A stretch of 64,000 nt of DNA from Oscillospiraceae bacterium (GTDB taxonomy: Bacteria > Bacillota > Clostridia > Oscillospirales > SIG519). Shown here one piece after another: positions 34,020-42,301 of the stretch. The position numbers were made by a program, and so were the translations under genes. Every line of letters begins with the position of its first letter. Positions within the stretch are counted from its first letter, which is position 1. The stretch covers positions 1 through 64,000 of the forward strand of contig SVMS01000006.1 in assembly GCA_015067255.1 (NCBI GenBank). Reading direction: 5' to 3'. Below the pieces are notes generated by a model. That model did not search any database, was not told the origin of the DNA, and saw nothing but the letters and a program-made list of their open reading frames with translations.

Positions 34020-34203
34020 AACAAACAATCCGAACCCGTTTTAAAAAGGCGGATTTTCGTTCATCCTGCGTTAAAATACTCGTTAATCCATTGAGGATTA
34101 ACTCCGTTTTTGCCTTGTCTTACCAAAAATCCTCTCTTTTTAAAATCTTCGACCTCAAAGCGAAAAGATTTTGAGGCGTGTTCTGATTATTTGTTCTACC
34201 CTA
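34012..34203. mobile_element. 192-bp inverted-repeat element (MITE-like) between convergent genes
   Basis: TAGGGTAGAACAAA occurs at both ends as perfect inverted copies (34012-34025 and 34190-34203). The match extends to 27 bases with 24 identities. Inside are smaller hairpins GTTAATCC/GGATTAAC and CCTCAAA/TTTGAGG. No coding capacity and no clear target duplication are seen. The element supplies the stop codons of both flanking genes: TAG at 34017-34019 for the SpoIIM-like gene and TAG at 34203-34201 for the M50 gene. It may also serve as a bidirectional terminator. Confidence 0.75.
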
Positions 34204-34854
34204 GGGTAAAATATTTAAAATAAGCCGTGCCAAAAGAATAAAAGGGGTTAAAACTGCATCTGTCAAAAAGCCTAAAACTCTATCAAAAATTCCCGTAAGC
34301 ATTAAAATTATAAGAATAATAAAAGAATATCTTTCATAAAACATTACCTTTTGAAAAACGCTGTTTGGGAAAAAGTATAAAAGAAGACGTGAGCCGTCCA
34401 AGGGCGGAAAAGGAAGCATATTAAAAATTGCCAGTACCACGTTAAAATACAAAAACATATGGAAAAACTGAGAAAAATATTCTATAGGTATATATTTTAA
34501 AGAGATTACCCACAACGGCACTGCAATAAGAGCTAAAATCAGGTTGGAGGCAGGGCCTGCTATACTTGTCAGCATCATATCTCTTTTGGGATTTTTAAAG
34601 CTCATACAGCCCACAGGCACAGCCTTTGCCCAACCAAAGCCGAAAACCAAAAAGCAAAGTGTTCCCACAAGGTCAAGATGCTTTAAGGGATTTAAAGAAA
34701 GTCTGCCTCTTTCCTTTGCTGTATTGTCCCCTAATTTATAGGCGACAAAGGCGTGGGAAAATTCGTGTATGGGGAAAGAAATCAAAGCTATGGGTATTAC
34801 ATATATAAGCTTATAAAAAAGCTCATAGAAAAAAGAATAATCTCCTGTAAGCAT
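34201..34854 (-). CDS. Site-2 (M50) family zinc metalloprotease, YwhC-like
   Basis: A 217-residue membrane protease of the short M50 type. The zinc motif HEFSH (residues 30-34) is in the first membrane helix, and the third ligand is in FPPLDGSRLL near residue 150. About five to six hydrophobic segments are present. The protein is too short for a PDZ domain, so it belongs with YwhC/Rip3-like enzymes rather than RseP. The substrate is unknown. It starts 14 bases after uvrC in the same direction. Its stop codon lies in the terminal repeat of the 192-bp element. Confidence 0.88.
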   Translation of the reverse strand: MLTGDYSFFYELFYKLIYVIPIALISFPIHEFSHAFVAYKLGDNTAKERGRLSLNPLKHLDLVGTLCFLVFGFGWAKAVPVGCMSFKNPKRDMMLTSIAGPASNLILALIAVPLWVISLKYIPIEYFSQFFHMFLYFNVVLAIFNMLPFPPLDGSRLLLYFFPNSVFQKVMFYERYSFIILIILMLTGIFDRVLGFLTDAVLTPFILLARLILNILP

Positions 34855-34868
34855 TTCAAATTACTCCT

Positions 34869-36671
34869 TTACTGTCTGAAAAAATCATATATTTTCTGAG
34901 CTAAATCTCTGTTTATGCCCTTTACATTTAAAAGCTCTTCCACACTTGCCTCACGTACTTTCTTTACAGACTTAAAATGCTGCAATACGGCAAGTGCTTT
35001 TTTATTTCCTATACCCTCAATCTGAGTAAGCTCAAAGCTTTTAACGTTTTTTGAACGGCGCTGCTTGTGAAAATCTATTGCAAAGCGGTGTACCTCATTT
35101 TGCATAAGACTTGCCATAATAAAGGCTTCGGGATTTGGCTGCAATAAAATTTCCGACATATCCTCTCTGACAAGAGATTTTGTTCTGTGGCGCTTATCCT
35201 TTTTAAGTCCGATAACGTTTATTTTAAGCCCCGCAGCCTTAAGCACTTCTATAATTGCGCCAACCTGCGCCTGTCCTCCGTCTGCTATAATAAGCTCAGG
35301 CAAATCCCCAAAGGAGCCGTCAGTATGGGAAAGACGCCTTGTAACTGCCTCTTTCATAGCTCCGCAGTCATCACCTGCTAAGGCAGAATTGATTATAAAT
35401 CTGCGATAGAGCTTTTTTTCGGGCTTACCGTCAACAAAAACTGCCATTCCGCAAACGGTATCGCTTCCCGCTGTCTGAGAAATATCGTAAATTTCAATTT
35501 TAGAGGGCACTTTAGGCAGTGCCGCAATATGTGAAAGCTCTGTAAGACGTCTTGAAATTTTATCGGTATGACCGTTATGCTCCAAAAGATATTCCTTTGC
35601 ATTTTCATTGGCACGCTGCAGAAGCTTTTTGCCTGCCGAAGCCTTAGGCATTACAATTTCAAGCTTTCTTTTGGACAGATGCTCAAGATACTGCTTTAAA
35701 AGCTCCCTATCCTCAAGCTCTGTATCAAGATAAATAACCTTGGGAATATCACTTTCCTGCTCATAAAACCTTGTCAAAAACTCAAAAAGAGTATTGGAAG
35801 AGGGTTGCAGAGCATCAAAAACATAATTGAAGCTACCAAGCATTTTTCCGCCACGCACTCTTATAAGAGAAACACAAATGCTTTTGTCGTCATTTACAAG
35901 AGCTACTGCATCGGCATTTACCTTTTGGTCATTTATAATAGTCTGCTTATCGGCTATATTTTCTATTGCTTTAAGAGTATCTCTGTAATATGCCGCTTTT
36001 TCATAATCTGTACGCTCCGACGCTTCAATCATATATTTTTTTATGCTTTGAGATGCTTCTGCCGTTTTGCCTGCAAAAAAGTCGGTTACGTTTTTAATAA
36101 TTTGTCTGTACTCCTGCTTATCTATCTGCCCGCTGCAAACGCCCATACATTTCCCTATGTGATTATTAAGACAGGGCTTTGATTTGGTGAAGCTTGAACA
36201 GGTGGGGAGCTTATAGGCTTTATTTACCGCATTTACAAGGTACAGCGTTTGTGTTTTAGAGCCAAAGGGCCCGAAATATTTTGCGTTTTTATCATCCCTT
36301 CTGTAAGCCATTGTAACTCTCGGGAAATCTGATTTTATATCAATTTTTATAAAGGGGTATCCCTTATCGTCTTTAAGTAAAATATTGTATTTGGGTTTGT
36401 TTTCTTTGATAAGATTATTTTCAAGAAGCAAGGCTTCCAGCTCGTTACCTGCTATTATTATTTCAAAATCGTATATAACAGACACCAAAGCATAGGTCTT
36501 TTCATTGTGGCGCTCTACCGAATTGAAATAGCTGTAAACTCTGTTTTTGAGAAATTTTGCTTTGCCGATATATATTATATTTGAGTCCTTATCAAGCATC
36601 TTGTAGACTCCCGCCTTCATAGGAAGTCCCAAAGCTTTCTGACGCAGATACTCAAGCCTTGAATTGTTCAT
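34869..36671 (-). CDS. uvrC: Excinuclease ABC subunit C
   Basis: The nuclease subunit of nucleotide excision repair, making both cuts around a lesion marked by UvrA/UvrB. The 600 residues hold a GIY-YIG domain (about 13-95, GVYKMLDKDSNIIYIGKAK), a Cys-bearing segment CLNNHIGKCMGVC, a UVR motif near 200, an RNase H-like domain (IADGGQAQVGA) and C-terminal helix-hairpin-helix motifs (IEGIGNKKALAVLQHF). The start is the ATG at 36671 with GGAAAGGAG upstream; the frame stays open further upstream only because it reads through hairpin array B. Confidence 0.95.
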   Translation of the reverse strand: MNNSRLEYLRQKALGLPMKAGVYKMLDKDSNIIYIGKAKFLKNRVYSYFNSVERHNEKTYALVSVIYDFEIIIAGNELEALLLENNLIKENKPKYNILLKDDKGYPFIKIDIKSDFPRVTMAYRRDDKNAKYFGPFGSKTQTLYLVNAVNKAYKLPTCSSFTKSKPCLNNHIGKCMGVCSGQIDKQEYRQIIKNVTDFFAGKTAEASQSIKKYMIEASERTDYEKAAYYRDTLKAIENIADKQTIINDQKVNADAVALVNDDKSICVSLIRVRGGKMLGSFNYVFDALQPSSNTLFEFLTRFYEQESDIPKVIYLDTELEDRELLKQYLEHLSKRKLEIVMPKASAGKKLLQRANENAKEYLLEHNGHTDKISRRLTELSHIAALPKVPSKIEIYDISQTAGSDTVCGMAVFVDGKPEKKLYRRFIINSALAGDDCGAMKEAVTRRLSHTDGSFGDLPELIIADGGQAQVGAIIEVLKAAGLKINVIGLKKDKRHRTKSLVREDMSEILLQPNPEAFIMASLMQNEVHRFAIDFHKQRRSKNVKSFELTQIEGIGNKKALAVLQHFKSVKKVREASVEELLNVKGINRDLAQKIYDFFRQ

Positions 36672-36690
36672 AGCCTTACTCCTTTCCCTA

Positions 36691-36864
36691 TGCGGCAAAG
36701 TCTTGCCGCAATTATATTCGTGCTTCGCCCGAGCGATATATCTTCGATGCGATATGCGGCAAGCCGCGCGATATACGGCTACGCCGTGAGAAAAGACACG
36801 AATATAATATCGCTTTTGCTTTTTTAGCAAAAATATCGCTGCAAACGGCAGTTTGCAATATCAC
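36691..36864. repeat. Hairpin array B (GCGATAT left arm, ATATCGC right arm)
   Basis: It begins with the hairpin TGCGGCAA/TTGCCGCA (36691-36710). The spacer GCGATAT occurs at 36733, 36749 and 36768. After a centre framed by ATTATATTCGTG (36711-36722) and its inverse CACGAATATAAT (36797-36808), the spacer is reversed: ATATCGC at 36807 and 36833, ATATCAC at 36858. Hairpins between spacers have unrelated stems: ATC/GAT, GCGGC/GCCGC, ACGGC/GCCGT, TTTTGC/GCAAAA and TGCAAAC/GTTTGCA. It lies between ptsH and uvrC, just upstream of the uvrC ribosome site. Confidence 0.82.
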
Positions 36865-36886
36865 TTGTAATATTCCCCTAAAAATC

Positions 36887-36920
36887 AACGGAGACAACTT
36901 GTTTGCAAAGTGTCTCCGTT
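36887..36920 (-). terminator. Terminator of ptsH
   Basis: AACGGAGACA (36887-36896) pairs perfectly with TGTCTCCGTT (36911-36920) and is followed, reading leftward, by GATTTTTAG. Confidence 0.8.
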
Positions 36921-36953
36921 TTGGGAATCCCATTATTTCATCTTTTATTTAGA

Positions 36954-37217
36954 TTAGTCAGCAAAATTCTTCTCAATAAGATTGATAAGAGAATCTACCG
37001 CAACAACCTCGTCAGCTCCGTCAGCGATGATTGTTATCTCTGTGTCCTTAGTAATGCCAAGGGACAAAATTCCCAAAAGACTTTTTGCATTAACTCTGCT
37101 GTTGTCCTTATCTACCCAGATAGAAGCCTTAAATTCATTTGCTTTTTGGATAAAGAAGGTTGCCGGACGGGCGTGCAGACCTACTATGTTCTTAACTACT
37201 ACATTTTTTGAAACCAT
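36954..37217 (-). CDS. ptsH: Phosphocarrier protein HPr
   Basis: The small phosphocarrier of the PTS, 88 residues. His15 in GLHARPA accepts phosphate from enzyme I, and Ser46 in NAKSLLGIL is the HPr-kinase site used for carbon catabolite control in Firmicutes. Both are intact, so it is a true HPr rather than Crh. The ATG at 37217 has GGAGG eight bases upstream; an earlier in-frame start at 37247 is not supported. It is a single-gene transcript with its own promoter and terminator, not joined to ptsI. Confidence 0.94.
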   Translation of the reverse strand: MVSKNVVVKNIVGLHARPATFFIQKANEFKASIWVDKDNSRVNAKSLLGILSLGITKDTEITIIADGADEVVAVDSLINLIEKNFAD

Positions 37218-37232
37218 ATTTTTACCCTCCGT

Positions 37233-37339
37233 TATATCAATATGCAATCTGTCAAAACAAACTGCACCTCTTTTATTCTACTATTATGATATATTTTAAG
37301 CATAAAAAAGTCAATTATTAAAGTATATCAATATGCAAT
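37233..37339. repeat. 16-base direct repeats flanking the ptsH promoter
   Basis: TATATCAATATGCAAT occurs identically at 37233-37248 (leader) and 37324-37339 (just upstream of the -35 box). Spacing is 91 bases. They could be binding sites for a regulator or leftovers of a small duplication. No cre-like site is evident. Confidence 0.75.
37286..37314 (-). promoter_or_regulatory. Promoter of ptsH
   Basis: On the minus strand TTGACT (37314-37309), 17 bases, TATCAT (37291-37286). A leader of about 60 bases follows. Confidence 0.8.
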
Positions 37340-37480
37340 AAAATAATCCAATTTTTAGTTGAATTTTAACAAAAGAAATTTTGCATATTTTTTGTCAACA
37401 AATAGCTTAATATCAGCATTTTCGAGGTTATTAAAATATGATTTTTTGTTAATTTTATTGTTGAATAAGGAATAATGAAC

Positions 37481-37506
37481 GCCCACAACGCAAAAGCGCT
37501 GTGGGC
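37481..37506 (-). terminator. Hairpin after the GH106 gene
   Basis: GCCCACAACGC (37481-37491) pairs with GCGCTGTGGGC (37496-37506) with one mismatch around AAAA. The T-run is weak. It is the only candidate stop for the long leftward transcript ending at GH106. Confidence 0.5.
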
Positions 37507-37512
37507 TATTAT

Positions 37513-40422
37513 TTATATGAGCTTAATCTCCTCAATGCCGAATTTTACAAAGGCATAGTCCTCGCTGTAAGCTTCACTCTGGCAGTCTTTCCAGCTATCC
37601 TTCATACTGAAGGTTGTAGGTCCTACAAACAAAGGCTCAGGTTCATTCTTTGTGTGGAAGGGTCCAAAATGGTTTCTGCCTCCGCTTGAAAGCGTTATTG
37701 TTATTTTGTTTGTGCCTACCTTGAGGAATTTGCTTATATCAAGCTCATCCTCAAGCATTATAACGCCTGCATTTTCAGAGTTTACCTCTATCTGTGCCGC
37801 TGCATATCTACCCTTAAGCTTTAAACGGTAATCTTTTCTTGTAAGCTCAAAGGGATTTAATTCAAGTCTTATATCCCCTGCAAAGAATACAAAGCCTTGG
37901 GTATTTATACTCTTGCAGTCCAAATCCTTTTTAGTGTCTGTTATTGCAAAATTATCCTCTGCAATATATACAAGCTCGTTTAATTTCTGCTGAACAGATG
38001 TAACTGCAAAATCACCCTTAAGACAAATGGGCTCAGGCTCTGTATCATAGGTCAGACAGTTTATAACGCTTTCGGTTACGTCGGGCATATCAAATAGAGT
38101 ATAATACACCTTTTCAGCCTGGGAATAGTCTATTTCAAGAGTTATTTCGTTTGTACCTTCAGAAACATAGGGCAAAATATCGTGGCGGAAAACTCTTTCG
38201 CCGTCATCCTTAAGCTGATGTGTAATAGCTATTTTCTCTTTGTTTATCCAAAGATTATTTATATTTGTCTTTTCTGTTTCAAGATACAGGCTTTGGGGAA
38301 TATTGTCTATAGAAAAGCTGTATTTTAAAAATACCGTTGTATTTTTTCTCTGCTTTAAAAGATAGTCAGCTATTCCGTATATTGAATAGCGTTGGCTGTA
38401 TTCCTTGTTATCAAAGGAATAGCTTGCCTTGTCAAGCACAAGACTGTTTTCGGTAAAATCAAGCACCTTACAGTCTGTAGAAAGACGTATTTCTTCTTTT
38501 TGAGTGTCCTCTTGCTTGCTTAAAGGCTCTGCACTGTCATCAAGCTTTAAAATATAAGATTGACCGGGGGCAAATTTCAGCGTAATCTCTATAAAATCGT
38601 TGCCTTTACTGTAATATACGGGGCTTTCCTTTTCGTTTTCTATATCGTATAATATAGCGCCGCCTGCTTTTATTTTGTAAGTAACTGTTTGCTCTGCGTT
38701 TTCAGAGATGTTGACAGCATACAAAAACTCTCCCCATGATGAGCTTCTGAAGGTAGAACGCACCTGAGTATTTACATCGTTTGTAAATATCTTTTCGCTC
38801 TTAAGCTCTTCGAAAGTACAGTTGCTCTTGAGAAAATCAAGCTGAGTCTTTTTGCCGTTTACATACTGCGGACATTGACCGTCAAGATAAATTCTTCCGC
38901 CGCCCTTTACAAAGGCTTCTAAGAGCTTAACTGTTGATAAGTCAAGACCCTGCATATTGGGGATAACTATTTTTTTATAGCTGCATTTTCCTAAGGTAAG
39001 AACGCCGTTTTCTACGCTTCCGTACTTTTCGAGTAAGCTTTCGTCTATATAATGATGTCCTATATTAGCAGCGCCCAATCTTTCAACCAACGATGCAAAA
39101 GCGCCTTCCAAAGCTTCAACGGATTTATAGTCTTCCCCACGCTTATAGGTGAGATATGCCGAATGAATAGGATGTATAACCGCAACCTCTGCAAGCTCAT
39201 TACTTTTAGCAAGAAGCATTCCCAATTTTGAGAAATAGTCAGAAAAAATTCTGAAATGCTTAAACCAAGGATTACTCTGAGCAAAAAATGCAGGATAATC
39301 GTATTTTCTGCTTCCTCTTATGGAATAGGGTGTCAGATGTGTACAAAGCAGATTTACTCCGTTTACATATTGCCATTCAAGTATTCTCTTTAATTCTTTG
39401 GGGGTAACGTCCCAGCCTGCGCCTGCAAAAATTTCTGTAAGCACCTTTTCTTTTCCAAGCTGCATAGCAACTGAGGATACCTGACGGGGTGTAGTTTCGT
39501 GGGAAACATATCTGCCAAGCCAATCACAGCCGGGAATATGCTCATACTCATAAAAGGGCATAACACCTGCACAGCACCACATCTGAGTAGACATAAGCTG
39601 TTCTTCAATAGCGTGGCCTGTAAGCTGACAGTTGTGCTCCTCACACCAGTCATATATCTGCTTTCCAAAGGATTTTGCAAACTGCTTATTCATTAAGCGC
39701 CAATATTTAAAGCGAGTTTCATAGGACTGCTCGCAATCAATAAAAAGCGCACCTAAGGTATCTAAAAGCTCTTGTCCATACTCTTTCTTATATAGCTCCA
39801 AAATAACGGGTGAATACGCAGTATCCCATCTGAAATACTGAGGCTCATCGGTAAAAAATCCAACTAATTTATTGCCGAATTGACTGCCAAATCTCTCGTA
39901 ATATTTTTCGTGAGTTTCTTTTATAAACTTTGCTACAATTTCTTCGTTTAAAATATCTACAACGGATGAGTTTGTCTTATCATAAACGCAGATATATTCA
40001 GCACTGCCGTTATCAGAGGTAACTCTTTTAATATTATTGTTATCAAGAACGTATACCCCAAGAGCCTGTGCATCAAAGCTGTTTTTGGTTTCGCAGACAA
40101 TATAATGGGCAAAGTTCTGACTGTCCTCCAACAGCTTCATACCTGCAAAGCCGCTGGGCCAACCGTTTTCGTCATAGCACCAGGCGTCCATTGAGCATTT
40201 TTCAGCCTCGTCCATACATACCTTTATAGCTTCAAACCATTCGTCGCTTAAATACTCGGTAACAAGACCGCTGCGTGCGTGCATAAAGAAGCCGCCCATT
40301 CCTGCTTCCTTCATCATTCTTACCTGTCTTTTAAGCTCCTCGGGACAAAGCTTATCGTTCCAACTCCAGAAAGGAATGGGGCGGTATTTGTTTAATTCTT
40401 TTTCGTCAAATATTTTACTCAC
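37513..40422 (-). CDS. GH106-like glycoside hydrolase, probable alpha-L-rhamnosidase
   Basis: A 969-residue intracellular enzyme without a signal peptide. The N-terminus RPIPFWSWNDKL, KRQVRMMKEAGMGGFFMHAR and CYDENGWPSGFAG matches the GH106 family (alpha-L-rhamnosidases acting on rhamnogalacturonan). The TIM barrel runs to about residue 440; a Rossmann-like beta-galactosidase-trimerisation-type domain follows (VAVIHPIHSAYLTY, ILKGGGRIYLDG-type strand), then beta-sandwich domains to the end. GTG start, with AAAGGGTGA upstream. Hairpin array C separates it from the GH31 gene, so it may be transcribed with it or separately. The exact linkage specificity cannot be read from sequence. Confidence 0.8.
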   Translation of the reverse strand: MSKIFDEKELNKYRPIPFWSWNDKLCPEELKRQVRMMKEAGMGGFFMHARSGLVTEYLSDEWFEAIKVCMDEAEKCSMDAWCYDENGWPSGFAGMKLLEDSQNFAHYIVCETKNSFDAQALGVYVLDNNNIKRVTSDNGSAEYICVYDKTNSSVVDILNEEIVAKFIKETHEKYYERFGSQFGNKLVGFFTDEPQYFRWDTAYSPVILELYKKEYGQELLDTLGALFIDCEQSYETRFKYWRLMNKQFAKSFGKQIYDWCEEHNCQLTGHAIEEQLMSTQMWCCAGVMPFYEYEHIPGCDWLGRYVSHETTPRQVSSVAMQLGKEKVLTEIFAGAGWDVTPKELKRILEWQYVNGVNLLCTHLTPYSIRGSRKYDYPAFFAQSNPWFKHFRIFSDYFSKLGMLLAKSNELAEVAVIHPIHSAYLTYKRGEDYKSVEALEGAFASLVERLGAANIGHHYIDESLLEKYGSVENGVLTLGKCSYKKIVIPNMQGLDLSTVKLLEAFVKGGGRIYLDGQCPQYVNGKKTQLDFLKSNCTFEELKSEKIFTNDVNTQVRSTFRSSSWGEFLYAVNISENAEQTVTYKIKAGGAILYDIENEKESPVYYSKGNDFIEITLKFAPGQSYILKLDDSAEPLSKQEDTQKEEIRLSTDCKVLDFTENSLVLDKASYSFDNKEYSQRYSIYGIADYLLKQRKNTTVFLKYSFSIDNIPQSLYLETEKTNINNLWINKEKIAITHQLKDDGERVFRHDILPYVSEGTNEITLEIDYSQAEKVYYTLFDMPDVTESVINCLTYDTEPEPICLKGDFAVTSVQQKLNELVYIAEDNFAITDTKKDLDCKSINTQGFVFFAGDIRLELNPFELTRKDYRLKLKGRYAAAQIEVNSENAGVIMLEDELDISKFLKVGTNKITITLSSGGRNHFGPFHTKNEPEPLFVGPTTFSMKDSWKDCQSEAYSEDYAFVKFGIEEIKLI

Positions 40423-40461
40423 AAAATCACCCTTTTGATTTTTTACAAAAACCCCGCATCA

Positions 40462-40666
40462 GCGTGTTATCCTTAACGGAAAACACGCAGCGATATAAAT
40501 TCCTTGCGTAATTTGCGATATTCCCTACGGGAGCGATATAAGGCTACGCCTTGCGATATGCAAAAGCGTGAGGGGGAATTTATATCATATCGCGTTGGAG
40601 CGAGGCGACAACATATCGCACGAGCAAAGCGAGTATATCGCGTTTGCGTGGCAAACATATCGCCTA
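40462..40666. repeat. Hairpin array C (four GCGATAT then four ATATCGC)
   Basis: The first hairpin is GCGTGTT/AACACGC (40462-40488). GCGATAT occurs at 40490, 40515, 40533 and 40553; its reverse complement ATATCGC at 40587, 40613, 40635 and 40657. Stems between spacers are unrelated, for example TCCC/GGGA, AAGGC/GCCTT, GTTTGC/GCAAAC; loops are often TAC. Around the turning point, GATATAAATTCC (40492-40503) pairs with GGAATTTATATC (40575-40586). Two right-arm units are imperfect hairpins. The array fills the 329 bases between two glycosidase genes; I see nothing else there. Confidence 0.85.
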
Positions 40667-40751
40667 ACAAAAAAGAGAGGACATTTCGGTTTGTATACTG
40701 ATTTGTACTCTCTTTCTGCTTATTATCATTATATTATTTTCTATCTCTGTG

Positions 40752-42290
40752 TCAATCGTTTACTTTTCTGTATATAGGTAATACGTCAAGGGGAGCGTCT
40801 ACTGTTAAGGTTTGTCCGCCCTTTATTATTTCACCGCTGCGGCTCTTCCAATTGCCCTCAGGGAATTTGATTTCTCTTGTTATTTTGCCCTTTTCCATAA
40901 CGGGAGCAACAAGAATATTGTCGCCAAGCATAAACTGGTCAATAACCTTTTCAAAGCCTTGATTGGGGAAAACATATTCCATATATCTTACAACAGGCTC
41001 ACCTGTTTTTCTTGCGTGCTCTGTCAAGGCTAAAATATCCTCTATATATTCCATACGCACCCAGGAAATATCACGGCAAAGACCGTTGTGATACTCGTCA
41101 AGAACTCTCCAGGGAGAGATTGAAAACTGAGTCATAGGCATAAGCGCCGCACACTGAGCGTATCTTACGAAAAGCTCCTGGTCAAGCTTGTCCTGGTCCT
41201 CTAAGAAGTCGGTAAACTGACCGCCGCCAATCATATCGGGGCAGGTATAGGCATATCCTAAAATGCCCTGTGCAAGCTGACAGGGAACAAGTGCCGCTAC
41301 ACCGTTGTCAGTCCAGGAATGGTTTTTATCTCTTAATCTGTGTACAAGCTCAAGTCCTGCCGCCTTCCAGCAAGCACGGTACTCGTTATACTTAAATCTT
41401 AAGCCGAATTTTGCCCACGCTTCGCTCTGTCCGTTACTGTCTGTCTTAGCGTAGATAACATCGTCATCAGAATAGAAATGGCCGTCGCCTGCATCAAGCT
41501 TAAAACCGTCTATACCGTATTTATCCATAAGATATTTATGCTGTTGATAGTACCATTCGGCAACTTCGGGATTTGTAATATCTACAACAGAGGAGAAGCC
41601 GTCCCACCATTGTTTTATGGAGGGAAGTCCCCACTTGTTCATAATAAGATAGCCTTTACTCCACGCATAGCGGAATTCTGCAGTGTCTGCAGAGATAAAA
41701 GGACAAGTCCAGAGCATAACCTTATAACCCATAGCGTGAAGCTCGTCAACCATAGCCTTAGGGTCTGTAAACTTTGATGTAGAAAACTCGAATTTTCCGT
41801 AATAGTCATTCCAACCGCAGTCAATCATAAAGACGCCCTTGGTGGGATAGCCCTCTTCCTTTATTTTCTTGGCGTAGTTGATAATTCCCTCTTGATTTTG
41901 GTTATACATAAGCTCAATCCAGGAATTGTACTGTATTCCGTCAAAAAATTCCTTAGGGGGAGCAACCTTTGAGGTGGGGAAAAATCTTTGAGATGCTAAA
42001 AGATATGTCTCTCTTAAATTACTTCCGCCTTCAAAAATCTGAGGCTTTTCCTTTATGCCTGTAATTACAAGCTCGTCCTTTTCGATTTTATATGTATATG
42101 CGCTTTCGCCCCAGATGTATCTTCCCTTATTTGATACAAGCAACGGAGATGCCTGATTATATGTGTTGTTAGGGTCAAGATTTCTGGAAATCTCGCTGTT
42201 TTCGCAAAAAGGCGCTTTTATACCGTCGTCACTGCAGCCTCCCCACCAACATTCATTTTCAAGCAGTTTTATATTCATTGTATATTCCAT
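40752..42290 (-). CDS. GH31 family alpha-glycosidase
   Basis: A 512-residue cytoplasmic retaining alpha-glycosidase. The GH31 catalytic barrel is clear: GVFMIDCGWNDYYGKFEFS, MLWTCPFIS, the nucleophile Asp in DGFKLDAGDG (near residue 270), the acid/base Asp in CPDMIGGG (near 350) and RYAQCAALMPMTQFS. GH31 includes alpha-glucosidases, alpha-xylosidases, alpha-galactosidases and sulfoquinovosidases; the N-terminal domain is short and the specificity unknown. The ATG at 42290 has GGAGG upstream and lies 11 bases after the DUF5696 gene, so the two are one transcript. Confidence 0.88.
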   Translation of the reverse strand: MEYTMNIKLLENECWWGGCSDDGIKAPFCENSEISRNLDPNNTYNQASPLLVSNKGRYIWGESAYTYKIEKDELVITGIKEKPQIFEGGSNLRETYLLASQRFFPTSKVAPPKEFFDGIQYNSWIELMYNQNQEGIINYAKKIKEEGYPTKGVFMIDCGWNDYYGKFEFSTSKFTDPKAMVDELHAMGYKVMLWTCPFISADTAEFRYAWSKGYLIMNKWGLPSIKQWWDGFSSVVDITNPEVAEWYYQQHKYLMDKYGIDGFKLDAGDGHFYSDDDVIYAKTDSNGQSEAWAKFGLRFKYNEYRACWKAAGLELVHRLRDKNHSWTDNGVAALVPCQLAQGILGYAYTCPDMIGGGQFTDFLEDQDKLDQELFVRYAQCAALMPMTQFSISPWRVLDEYHNGLCRDISWVRMEYIEDILALTEHARKTGEPVVRYMEYVFPNQGFEKVIDQFMLGDNILVAPVMEKGKITREIKFPEGNWKSRSGEIIKGGQTLTVDAPLDVLPIYRKVND

Positions 42291-42301
42291 AATGTCCTCC
42301 G

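Noticed and set aside
36672-36830. N-terminal extension of UvrC by about 53 residues
   Set aside because: The extra residues are Arg/Cys-rich readings through hairpin array B; the ATG at 36671 has a strong ribosome site and matches the family start.
37218-37285. Riboswitch or cre site in the ptsH leader
   Set aside because: The leader is about 60 bases with no stable structured domain and no match to a catabolite-responsive element that I can support.
40504-40777. Open frames across array C as small genes
   Set aside because: They exist only because the hairpins happen to lack stops; translations are repeats of the spacer and have no ribosome site.
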